From: Medicago truncatula
Lineage: Eukaryota; Streptophyta; Magnoliopsida; Fabales; Fabaceae
Direction: 5' to 3'
Length of the DNA stretch: 64,000 nucleotides
Assembly: GCF_003473485.1 (NCBI RefSeq)
Contig: NC_053044.1
Span: 37,204,091-37,268,090, forward strand
Shown: positions 51,036 through 62,557 of the stretch, piece after piece
How positions within the stretch are numbered: position 1 is the stretch's first letter
Layout: each line of letters begins with the position of its first letter
Translations under genes and position numbers: made by a program
Notes under the pieces: model-generated
What the model saw: the letters and a program-made list of their open reading frames with translations, nothing else
What the model was told of the DNA's origin: nothing
Database searches by the model: none

Positions 51036-51390
51036 CTCATTATGCCGTCGATTGTCATGTGCTCATTTTCAATAAAAGCAAGTGAAATTATAAGTTTTTG
51101 ATGTCTATAGTTGATTGAGATGTATCACCAAAATCATTTTGAAACCATTCCATACTTGTTGCAATTTCCAACGGATAAGTGAGATAGACAGATTAGACTT
51201 TAGAGGGAGGAATGATCGATCAATGGTGAACAAGTCACAAGTAAGTATTATTTTATAGTAGAGAGATTCTAAAAATAACGCTTTAAAACTCACTTTAATT
51301 ATAGAGGGACGGAGGGTAAGATCAGGGGCGATTTTACCTCCCAGCTAGTTCGGGCACGCGCTCGGGTTCAACCCATACTTTCTTTGTATC

Positions 51391-51595
51391 GCTACAAGAA
51401 ATTTGACTTTTAGTGACGGCCAAAATCCGTCACTGTAGGGAAAATTTCCGTAGCTAAATCTGTCTGTCATTGCCAAATGACTGTCACCGTATGTTTTCCA
51501 CCTTTACCTACGGAAAAAACCATAGGTAATTCTAAGGAGACCGTTTTAAAAACATTATGACCTCTACCTACGGTTGCGGCTGTCACTAAAACTTA
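51391..51595. mobile_element. CACTA-like transposon fragment
   Basis: CTACAAGAAATTTGACTTTTA followed by 'GTGACGGCCAAAATCCGTCA' repeats resembles the subterminal region of plant CACTA elements. One end and the coding part are missing. Confidence 0.42.
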
Positions 51596-52343
51596 TCGTT
51601 GTTTTATTTTGCCCAGGCTCCAAAAAAAATCTGACTCCGCCATTGGGTAAGATGAGCCGGAATATGAAAAAGTGCTCTAGAATAGTTTTTTTTTATATAA
51701 AGCTAGAAATTAAATAAAAGCATGAGAGGTCTGAACCAATTACATCAAAGAGTTCAAACAAAAAGAAAAATAAACAGAACCCTCAAAACAGAGAGAGGGA
51801 AAGACTTCAACATTTCTTACACTTTGGTTGCGAATTTTAGAATCAAAGGAAGCCATTTTGAAAGTTAGTTTTTGAAAGAAGTAAAGAATACTCGGATAAG
51901 AGTAGAAGATATAAAGAAAAGCATTAGGTAAAGTGAGCAAGAAAATAAGAAAAGAATATGTAACAAAATGAAGAACGACATATTCGCCTGAAGGTAATTA
52001 CTGAAGGATATCACACCAGAGGAATGCTATATTACGCGAAGAAAAATTTCACGAGAAATCCCGATAGTGTATTTTTTACACAATTTGCTCCCACTTTAAT
52101 TCCTTCTTTTGCGGCATACATGCTGGTGCTGGCACATATATTGGCTAAATACACTTCTCGGGATGATTTGGGACAAAAAACTGTCGCTATACTTATCTTT
52201 TCCCTATCACATAATGATTATGCAAATTTATCGCTTAATCGGTTGAGAAAATCAAGATTATCGTTATAGCGATCAAATTGGCATGAATTAATAAGTATCA
52301 CTTGTTCGCAGGCCGACGTAATATCAGCACATCGAATTTTCTA
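51596..52343. other. AT-rich spacer
   Basis: No gene recognised. Confidence 0.4.
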
Positions 52344-52352
52344 TTTTACGAT

Positions 52353-53481
52353 GAGTAAATAGTCAATTTCCTCTCTGAAATTGTAAGTTTCGTCAATTAC
52401 CTCCTGAAATTGCATAATTGCATAACGTTAATCAATTTACTCATTTACCCCTCCGTCAAATTTTTCTGTTAATTGTTTACGGTTATGATCAAATACCCCC
52501 TGAAATTTTGCACTTATGTGCAAATGCCCCCTAAACTTAAAAATTTAGATTTTTTTTCTTACCAAAAATCATACATTTAGTTCTTCAAGTAGTATATTGT
52601 ACCTATTGTCATAAAAATTCTATTCACAATAAAATGAATGAATATATGCCAAAGAAATCATGATTTTTTCATGTGCACCCTTTTCATTCATATTTCATAT
52701 TTATCAACAAGGAGCAAGATAATTTTTTTACAAAGAAGGTAAAACTAAAAACCAAACATTAAAAAAATATCAAGCTGTTGAAATAAACCAAGACAAGAAT
52801 GGCATAGCATCAGAAAAATAATATCTATCATATAACTTTGTAGTACATTCTGATCTACCGGCTTCATGCAGAAGGTCTATGACATAATCTATTTAGCATG
52901 TTGCAGCTAATAGATATGACATTTCCTGTATTATAAAAATTATATCATTAATTAAGTTGCAAATTCACAAACCTAAGCCTTGTTTCTTCTTCCTTCTGCA
53001 GATATTAACCTATGAATTTTCTTTATGGACACACAATTATCAAAGACTTGTGTACTTTATGACTGCATACTCTAACATAATTACCAACTTGTGTAAAAAA
53101 AAGTCTTCTATATATGTATATATTTAAAACACATGAGAGTAACATACATTCCATAAAGATTTATATGACCAATAGTTGCATAAACATACATTCCATAAAG
53201 ATTTATATGATCAATAATTGTTAATTGTTTGCCTTTAATATCTTTCGAGTCAAGGATAAAAAATAAAAAAAAATCAAGTTTAGGGACATTTTGCACATAA
53301 GTGCAAAATTTCAGGGGGGGGGGGTATTTGATCATAACCGTAAACAGTTAACAGAAAAATTTGACAGGGGGGTAAATTGATTAACGTTATGCAATTTCAG
53401 GGAAGTAATTGAAGTTTTGTTATTTTCAAGTGGGTAATTGACGAAACCTACAATTTTAGAGGAGAAATTAACTATTTATTC
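52353..53481. mobile_element. 1.13-kb MULE-type foldback element
   Basis: Ends GAGTAAATAGTCAATTTC and GAATAAATAGTTAATTTC (inverted right) with about 190 bp of inverted similarity, including GGTTATGATCAAATACCCCC. Targets TTTTACGAT and TTTTAAGAT differ at one base. The body is non-coding; a G run lies at 53315-53323. Confidence 0.85.
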
Positions 53482-53490
53482 TTTTAAGAT

Positions 53491-54603
53491 ACAATGATGT
53501 CATTGTTCACATGCAATAATTATTGTTTACGTCCTATTGCCTCTTAGCTCAAAGCTAACGAATAATATAACACATGGAGTATTTGTTTACACCTAAAAAT
53601 AAATAAGATCTTAACCATGAACAACAAACATTCAAATTTTAGATCAGTCGAAAGAAGGTTAATGTAATATCCCAAAACTAAGAGTACTATTTAGTGTCAA
53701 TTATAAGTGTTTTCAAGTGTGTTAAAGAATTGGTAGTAGTAAAAAAATTATACTCCTATTGATCACCTATTACAAAGCTTGAGCTAAAATTTGAACTATA
53801 ATAAATAATTAATTGTTTAAATTGACCTTGTAATATATATGATGTTTAAAAATGATCATGTAAAAAGAGTATATTATAACTCTATAATGAGATTCTTCTT
53901 ATATTTTACCTTATAATATACGTGTAGTCCAAAAAAGTGACCAACAACTTGATTTTTTTTTTTTTTTTATATAATTTTTTAGGCATGTTTAAGACGTTAA
54001 AATATGGCTATACAAAAAAAAAAAAAAGATTTTTTTCGAATAGGGACGGAATAATTATGTATTTGAAAAGCGCCAAAAAAAAAACTCTTCTATTTGAGGG
54101 AGTATTTTTCTCATTTTATGGTGGAAAGTGAGATGATTCTGACTATTTCAAGTTCAATGAAAATATTCCTATTTTGATTCATCGTATTAGGAAGCTGTTG
54201 AAAATGAATTGACATGTGAAAATCAACTATATTTGGCACAAAGAAAAATAAGTGTTGATTAACTTGCAAACATTAACATTTTTGTCATCATTTGAATTTG
54301 TTTGTTTTGAAAACTCCTTCAAGTGGAATGCAAAAGCCTCTCTTTGAAGATATTTCTAGAATTTATATGCCTTAAAATGTTCGTTTAATTTCATAAATTC
54401 CAAGATTTTACCCTCTATTCTACCCAAGAGTGTTTTTTAGAGAAACAAACAAAAAAAAGAATTAAACATCCTTCTAATACAACATCTCATCCTTCTGAAA
54501 GTTTAAATTTGCACTATCGGAATTTCAAATCTCTTCTATTGATGCTAAGAGGATAGGGAGGGTTTTTGTTCACACGTGCTGCCTTTGGATGAATAAAAAA
54601 AAT
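53491..54603. other. AT-rich spacer
   Basis: No gene recognised up to the tRNA. Confidence 0.45.
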
Positions 54604-54689
54604 TCCGACCTACCGGATTCGAACCAGTGACCTAAGGATATCTGCGTACCAACTACAGTCCTCCGCTCTACCAACTGAGCTAAGGTCGG
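54604..54689 (-). tRNA. tRNA-Tyr (GTA) with 13-nt intron
   Basis: The mature part is identical to the tRNA-Tyr at 44064-44151 as far as I can see. Only the intron differs (TTGGTACGCAGAT). Same strand, 10.5 kb away. Confidence 0.95.
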
Positions 54690-55065
54690 TTTCTGATAAA
54701 ATGACTAATTCGATGGTTATATAACAAAGTTACATTAACAATTTCCAAAATCTATTTTTATCAAATTGATATTGATATGTAAAAGTATAATGATGGCACT
54801 TTGTTTGCTTTTGTCATGCTAATGACGTGTTCTGAAAAATAATTCTATTTTTTTTTATTTATTTTCAGGAAAAAATAATTCTTGTTTTATCCCCTATTGT
54901 TATTGCTACTTCATAAAAAAAATTGGAAACATTTTTTTCTCTCCTGTCATTGAGACATTGACCTAACCTTCACCATAAAGCTTTTCATTTTTGCCATTAA
55001 AAAAATGTAAAATGTATTTGCCTCTTTTACCGTAAATATAGTGACTAAAGTAAAAAAAATGTATA

Positions 55066-55196
55066 ATGTATTAGCTCATTTGGTAAGGGATAATGCACAA
55101 TATATACAGGGGTTGGGGTTCGAACCTCAAACTATCCACTTATTCATCTTTAATAGTGAATTTCTTTAGCTACTAAGCTACTTGACCTAAAAAAAA
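55066..55196 (+). mobile_element. tRNA-derived SINE, longer form
   Basis: AGCTCATTTGGTAAGGGATA, GGTTCGAACCTC, then 'CCACTTATTCATCTTTAA' and 'CTACTAAGCTACTTGACC' and an A tail match the common legume SINE with a longer 3' part than the copies at 19903 and 46479. Confidence 0.7.
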
Positions 55197-55419
55197 GTAA
55201 AGGAAATAAAAAATCGCTATGTTGGTACAGTCATGATTAGATATGTTTGTACATAAAATTGACCATTTGTTTGTTCGTTAGTTCATATGGTATTATTCAT
55301 TTTACATTCAAAACTGCACGTTATAGAGAAGCCAAATGAAAAACAAAAAATCGGAAGTTATATAAATTGTACAATAGACTAATGGAGAATGTGGTTTTGA
55401 TTTCACATCATGAACAAAA

Positions 55420-56316
55420 GGCTTAAAAATGTAAAATGTCCCTGTAAGTTCGCGTATTTTTTGTTTTCGTCCCTGTAAGTTTTTTTTTTTTCTTTCGAAA
55501 ATGAACCCTGTATCTTCTTAACCTTTTAAAAATAGTCCTTGCCGTCAGCTTCTGTCAACCTATTAATTGTGAAATCGTAGAATCCACGATCTTTGAATCG
55601 ATTTCTCAATTCTGGTCATAGTGGAAAAGATGCGGCGTTTTCAATCGCGGGTCAGAGAAAGGAAGGAGATTGAGGTTGTTGTTGTTGGGTTTGAGACATC
55701 TTCTATGGAGAAGATGAAGAGAAAAGGTTGTTTCATTGTGACAAAGGGAGAGAAAGCAGAGCCATTTTCAACCGTGTAATTTGAACATGTGTTTGAATTG
55801 TGCAATTTTATGTTTTTATGTAATTGATGAAGAGAGTTTGTGTTGTTTTAATGTGTTGATGAATAGTGGCTCTTGTTGTTGTTGATTGATGATTATTAGT
55901 TTTGTTTAAAAAAAATATGTTTGTTTTTTCTTGGGTTTGGTGTTGATGATTTATGAATATGGTGATGAAGATGAAGAAGACAATGAGGGAGGAAGAAGAA
56001 TAAGATCTTGATTTTAAATCTGAAATTTTGATTTTACGTTTTTGATTTTAGTCCCTGTGGTAATTTACGTTTTTTATTTTAGTCTCTGTCTTTACACAAC
56101 TAATCATCTCTCATGCCATCTCATCAAATGTGCCAACTCATGACTTGCCACATGTGCTCCGTTAGCCACAATGGCGTTTTTGTTGACAGAAGCTAACGGC
56201 AAGGACCATTTTCAAAAGGTTAAGAAGATACAAGGTTTATTTTAGAAAGAAAAAAAATTACAAGGACGAAAACAAAAAACGCGCGAACTTACAGGGACCT
56301 TTTACATATTTAAACC
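55420..56316. mobile_element. 897-bp MULE-type foldback, relative of the 7777 element
   Basis: Ends GGCTTAAAAATGTAAAATGT and GGTTTAAATATGTAAAAGGT (inverted right). Targets TGAACAAAA and TCAACAAAA differ at one base. The ends and the 'GTCCCTGTAAGTT' phrase are close to the element at 7777-9372; the middle differs. Non-coding. Confidence 0.85.
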
Positions 56317-56325
56317 TCAACAAAA

Positions 56326-56789
56326 TTACCAAAATATAAATTTTTTTTGGGCTATTACAGGAAACAATAAGGAGAAGAATAATGCTTCTATTTGCAATAA
56401 GGGGAATCAACCACTGAGCATTTTATACACCACAGCAAACAAAAATAACTTGTTTTTTCATAATCTTTTCAATATTAATCATAAGTCCGTGTAACTGTAA
56501 TCAGACATCACAAGAGAAAAATCATATCTAACAGTATACTTCCTCATTTGTTCTGCTCTTTGTTTGGTAATTACATGGTCCTATGTATAAACCTTACGGT
56601 TACATAGGAGTTGTGATGTATCGATGACGAGCATTCACTCTTTTTCTTTCCACTATTATCTTTGCCAGCTCTTTTCTGTCCAAAATTTTCAATCCCCACT
56701 TTCTATGGCGGACCATTATGATAATAAATGAACATTATGAAAATGAATATATGAATACTATGGTTTGATTTCTTCAGGACTTGAATGAA
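56326..56789. other. 3' flank of the QUA2 gene
   Basis: Probable 3' UTR and downstream sequence; no other gene. Confidence 0.45.
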
Positions 56790-59700
56790 TTAATTTGCTT
56801 GTCTCTTAAAGAAAGGCTTCTGGCAGATCAGGAGTCTCTGATCACTATCACTTTCGATTTCTATGACTCTTGCGTCCCACTTTAGCCGAGTTGTCAAAGT
56901 TCTCGCTGATTCTATTAAAGGAACCGTGTCGCGAATTATAATCCAACCCTGCACACATGACAATTCTTAGCATATATGATATCAAGAAATATGATATACC
57001 AAATCAAATGACCTAGCTATCTAATGAAATCAAATATCAAGATAGTTTGGTAAGCTTCCTTGTCAGCATAAAATGAAAAAGCTAGATTAATTTGCATAAC
57101 CCATTTAAAATGGGCACAGGACTTGACACCCAATTGATAAATTGATGTATACCCAACTAAACATGTTAAATATCATGCTGAAGTAAAATTTTGAAGAGAA
57201 CAAGTGCTCTGGCAAAGGTAAGCCTTAATCAGGCCTAGAAAGGAGCGAGCCGACGGAAAGCAACAAAAGTCAGGATCATACATTACTAGTACTACAATAT
57301 TATGCCATATGGAGGTAAATTTATATAGACGGGTTTGTAATCTATATAATTATATCCAGGAACTTTTGCAGTCATTTTAGTATTAAACTATAAGCTCAAA
57401 TCCAGGCCCCATCAGTTTCGATTCAATAAAATAAATTATATTATGAGTGTCAATTTTCTTATATGGTCATTCATTTATGCTTGGAGGCAAGTGCCAATTA
57501 ACCTAAATTCCCCTTGTTAAGGGTTTGCTCAGGCTTTTGAAATATTACCCTCAATCCAACTATCAATGTTCAATAAAAGGTAAATTTATCTATGCTGCAC
57601 AACTATATATATTTAACACCTCAAAACATCAAACAATGTGAATAGATAGAAATCTCAAAAAAAATCTTTTCTTTGCTAAGTAAGGTTGGTCACACAAATC
57701 ATTTGAAGTCATAAATTCCTGCCATGAATCACCTCCGAATATAGACTACTTAACTCCAAATCTATCTTCTTATAGTTTTCCTTGGTCTCTTCCTACCTCT
57801 AACTATTGGACTATCCTCCATGTGTAGTTTACACTCTCCTTACCAACGCTTCTATGGATCATCATCATCTACATCCAAACCATCTATGGTAGGACTAAAT
57901 CATCTATTCTACAATGGAATCTATACCAACTTCTTATATCATAGTTTCATTCTAAATTCTATCTTGTCTTGTGTGAATAAGAAAACATACACACAGAAGA
58001 TCAAATCCATAAACGAAAAGCAAATCACAGTGTATTTACATACCTCTGGGCGAAGTAACCTGTCAATTTCAATGAATATATCAAGCATGGTACATCTGTA
58101 CTGCTGAGAAGTTTGAAGGGATAAAAACCCTGCTGCGTGTACCAAGTCATAGGTTCTAGGGTATGTTGGAAAGGCTTCACACCTGCAATCCAACGATCAC
58201 AATTGTAAGAAAACTATAATTTGTTTAAGACGTGACCTATGGTACACATAATCAAAATTCTAAAGCTTCTCAAAAATTAACAACTCTCAACATTCCATAT
58301 AGTAAATTAGTTTGCTGGAATGTTAAATTTAAGCTGCAAACTTAGGGGTCTGATAAAATTAGAGACATAAAACCACTCACATGCCTCCAATTAATTAGTT
58401 AAGTTTTAAAGGCGTTGAACTTTGACACTCTTTCATGACTAAGTGATTGTAAGTACAGTCTCTGTAGTCCATATTCACAACTCAAATAAATCCGTGAACC
58501 AAGCAAATCAAGTTGTATATTGTCCATGCTCAAGAGCAAATAGCTCTTGCATTAAGGCTGTTTTAGATGGATAATCATTCAACTACTTTCACCCAATAAC
58601 TTAAGCTTCATTATCCGTTATTTTTTTACCAGGTTTTTTTAAAACAAATTCCAGATATCTGAATAATTTTTTGCCAAAACAAACTCAAACATTAAGAATA
58701 TTCAAATCTTAGTGTAAATGTTATATCCTCCACCATAACATTAATAAGTACTAGGCCTTGATCAAGGTATTAATGCTTATATTTTACATCTGGGAAAATT
58801 ATGAAACCAATAACTTTATATATTTGGAAGGGATCAAAACATTATATAATAAAAGACAAGAAAGAAAGAATTTAGTGGATGAAAGTGAATTTCACATTCA
58901 GTCAAGCACAGAAATACAAACAGTGAACACATTCAGTCAAGCACAGAAATGCAAACAGTGAATTTATTAAATTCTAGTATAAGAGAGAGAAGATTAAAAT
59001 ACCAATCATGCAAAACACCAACATAACCGCGGTCCTGGATCATAGGAAGATAGTTGAGTCCACTCGTCGGCACCACATTCATGACCCACACGGATTTTTT
59101 AGACTGCAACAAGGCAGAATTAAAACCACCAAAATGAGCATTCATGTCTAGCACGTTTCTTAGCATGTTGAAAGGTGGTGGAGGGTCCTCATCACCAGGT
59201 CTCTTTGGATGATCGGAAAATATCAAAGGTGACAAAAGAGACCAATAATTTTGTACTGCTGCCTTCCAGCTTTCGGCGTCCTCGGCAAATTCATCGGGTT
59301 GCAATCCTAATGCAAGTAAATATATACATATTAAGATAACCTAGCGGATAGGAGATACATTCAGTAATATTGTACAGTGAAATCTTTTTATCAAGAGTTC
59401 TAAGAATAAATGATGAAGAATATAACAGTTACCATATATTTCAAGCTCGTTCTTGTTCGGGTAATCCCTGGAAGGCCAGGTTGCTCTCTCTTCAATAGAA
59501 ATCCAACGGCTGCTATGTGTTCCTCCGATGCAATTTTGCAGTTCTCGATAGTATGGAGACTCCACATCATAGCCTCTACTGCATAAAGGAGGAGGAGGAG
59601 AGCTGTTCTTTCTAGAAATACATACAAACAAACAGGAATCAGGAATACTTGTAAACAATTCTGCAATAAATATATGCACACATAATTTAGAGATATAAAT

Positions 59701-62557
59701 CTGTAGAATTTGGTTCACATAATAAAAAAATTAAATAAGCTTTCATAAATACACGCCGCAGCAGCATTACCTTGAACTATAGCATTTTCTTTTACTAATT
59801 TTCTTCCATACAACAGTTTCATCTTGCTGTGATAGCATATCCCAGCAAAGGTTTTCTGCAAAATCGTGTATCAACTTCCACCTTTTCTGACTGTCTTTGT
59901 TGCGAGCATTTGTAAGCGGCGAAGTCCAGACAAAGTAGCCCCCAGGTTTTAAAAGTCTATCAGCTTCAATCAAGAGAATTCCATCTATGGCATAAAATAT
60001 GAATGTTAATTAATAAGATCAATCAGACTCTAGATATTCAATGGGATCAATAATGTAACTACAAAGGGGCTGTAATATTAATAAGTACAGAAAAATTGAG
60101 ATATGGCTTTAGAACTGATAATGAAGTTTTTTCCGATTGATAAGTTAATAGATTTAAAATGGAAAAATATTATGAAATAAAAACAGCTTGATGCATTAAA
60201 TTCATACAGATATGAGAGGAAGAATTTGAAAATTAACTCCAAACGGAAGAGGTCAAGATACTAACGCAAAACTTGTTGAATCTACAGGACATAGCCTAGT
60301 GGGAAAGGACTTGGCCATTGCCGGATGAGGCCACAATCTTGGACTTAGTTGAAACAACCAAAAACTATATAAAGCCAAGACAACTTCCATTATTTTCCCT
60401 TGGTTCCAATTTCCAAGATATTATTGTAGGTGTAAGTTTAATGGAGAAAAATTTAAATAACCTAAGAATGGACAGATTGCAAAAATAAAATAAAAAATTA
60501 CTTGGACCAAAATGGGGAGACTATACTATTAGAGATATAGTTTAGCTTCAAGTAGTACTAGTAGTAGTATATAATTGTAACCACCCCATTAGTGGGTTAA
60601 TTCACTCATTTGTACTATTCACTTTATCATCAATACAAAGATTGTTTGAGTTTTCTCTCATTCCTTCATTGGATATCATGTTTCCTAACATACACATTAA
60701 GAATAGTTGGAGGGGAGGTACTATAAATTATATAGAAGGATGGCAAGTTAAATTTTTCATTGGTTTCAAAAGAGTGTTCATGGTCTAAAGTCACTGGAGA
60801 AAAAAATACAACATCACAACAGATAGGTGGATTACAAATATAATTTTTCTTATTTTATGATATCAAATTCCTTCTTCAAATGACATTTATAATCTAACAT
60901 CTATCTGATAAGACAAATCATCTAGAAAATAGAAGGTTTTGTCAAATAAATGTAGAGAATAACAGAACTATGTTGACCTTTCAGAAAGTATCATGATGTT
61001 GATTTTTGACATACCTTTCTGATCCCAATCTATGCCACATCTAGCACAATGCAGCATATCAAAGGAGAGAGATGCATAAGGCAACTGTTTTGTAGCGAAA
61101 GAAGCAACCATAGCAGGAAGACCCCTCTCAAGTGTAAGTTGAACTTGACTTCCGGAAGGCTCATAATTTGCAATGCACATAGTTAAAAGTTGACTGTGAA
61201 AGAGGTGCGCTCCAAAGCTACCATAGCCACAACCAATGTCCAGTATGGTTCTAATCTGCGAATTTTAGAATGCTAATCAAAGAACATTTCAGGCAAGGAA
61301 CATCACAGTCAAACTTTAAGAATTAAGTTCATGTTCACTACTACAATATCCTGTCAAACTATCTATCACAACGCAAATCCCCCCAAATGCAAGGTACCGT
61401 AAAATTTATAAATATAATTGATACAAAGTTAATCACTAAGTAGATGGGTAGATGCGCACAGCCAAAGATATTAAAAACTTATTCAACGAATCCCAAAGGA
61501 TTTTCTGGCATTATAAAACACACTATTGTATCATCGTAGGAAAAAAACAAGATTAGAACAGATGAGAGGATTAGTAAGGTTAACATTAAATGGAAAACAT
61601 TTGGATTTTTGTTAAGTTACCCCTGCTTGTATGAAGTTAGATTCATTTCTAAGTCCAATCATTTCTGCGATTTGGTGTGAGTAGTCTTCAACACCATCAA
61701 ACATAAGGGAGGCAGAACGAAAGGAAATTTGCTCTTCATCGAGCATCATCATCCTGGAACCAAATAAAAAACACGAGAACTTTAAGAAGAATTGATGGCT
61801 GAAAGTATGCAAAGCCAATAACAGAAGAGATCTATATCACTGACCTCTTGGTCAAGCTTCCAGAAGAAAGAACTTCCTGTGCAGTGATTTTAACATTAGA
61901 AATCCAGATAACATCCCTTCCAGTAGGCCACCGAAGAGGAATTTTGTAATTCATCGGCGAGAGAAGTAAACAATCTTGCCTAAGCTCGCGGCCACATTGC
62001 CGATCAAACTCACTGCCATCGGAGTAACCCTGAGCTAGATTATCAGAAACATTAAAACAAGGAACATAGTTTTCAAACTCCTGAGAACAGAATTCCAATT
62101 CTTTCAGTCTTGAAGGAGCATAAGAAATCTCTCCGATATCCAAAAGGTCCGATACAAGTTTCTCTTGAAGTCTTCTATAACCATGGTAAATTTGACCTCT
62201 TGATGTAGTTGAAATCGAGACCGTCCACCAAAACGACCCAGCAAGAGCAAGAATAACTATCAACACTATACTAAACTTCATGAAAAGAAGAATCAACTTA
62301 TGCCGACTTCTAGGAGTGCCAAGAATAAACGGATCAGGTGAGAAACCATTCTCGGTGACACCAAATTTAGAATGTGAACTATTATCTGCAAAAAGCAACC
62401 TAAAGGGCGATGACAAATGTAAAGGACTCTGATCAGAAGAACCTCTTCTATCCAAACCATCTTTTTCCGTTTTATCTTTCGATTGTGAATCCCACGAATC
62501 CATACTATTATCCGGGATCCGAATCCCAGACACACCTCTGTACAATGGCCCAGACAT
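56790..62557 (-). CDS. QUA2: Golgi pectin methyltransferase, QUA2/TSD2 type
   Basis: Predicted 693 aa from eight exons: 62557-61845, 61753-61621, 61255-61015, 59984-59771, 59611-59433, 59306-59003, 58182-58044 and 56948-56790; all phases fit. A cytosolic N terminus of about 85 residues, one membrane anchor (88-112), then the lumenal DUF248 methyltransferase with [12 protein letters not shown] (286-297) for S-adenosylmethionine, [38 protein letters not shown] and YDLVHA. The recalled Arabidopsis QUA2/TSD2 (At1g78240) matches nearly block by block and has 684 residues. It is needed for homogalacturonan methylesterification and cell adhesion. The 5' UTR probably has an intron (63034 to about 62590). 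Introns 3 and 7 contain repeats. Confidence 0.93.
57660..57935 (-). repeat. Old RTE-like LINE tail in QUA2 intron 7
   Basis: 'AAGTAAGGTTGGTCACACAA' and 'TTCCTACCTCTAACTATTGG' follow the same order as in the RTE tail at 30122-30430, but more diverged. Probably an older copy. Confidence 0.4.
60274..60690. mobile_element. Possible solo-LTR fossil in QUA2 intron 3
   Basis: Begins TGTTGAATC and ends CCTAACA, with a TATATAAA box near 60365, and AATACAAAG and TTTTCTCTC phrases typical of LTR ends. No target duplication was found, so it is old or misjudged. Confidence 0.42.

Noticed and set aside
52024-52269. 81-codon plus-strand frame
   Set aside because: No domain, no splice context, in repeat-rich spacer.
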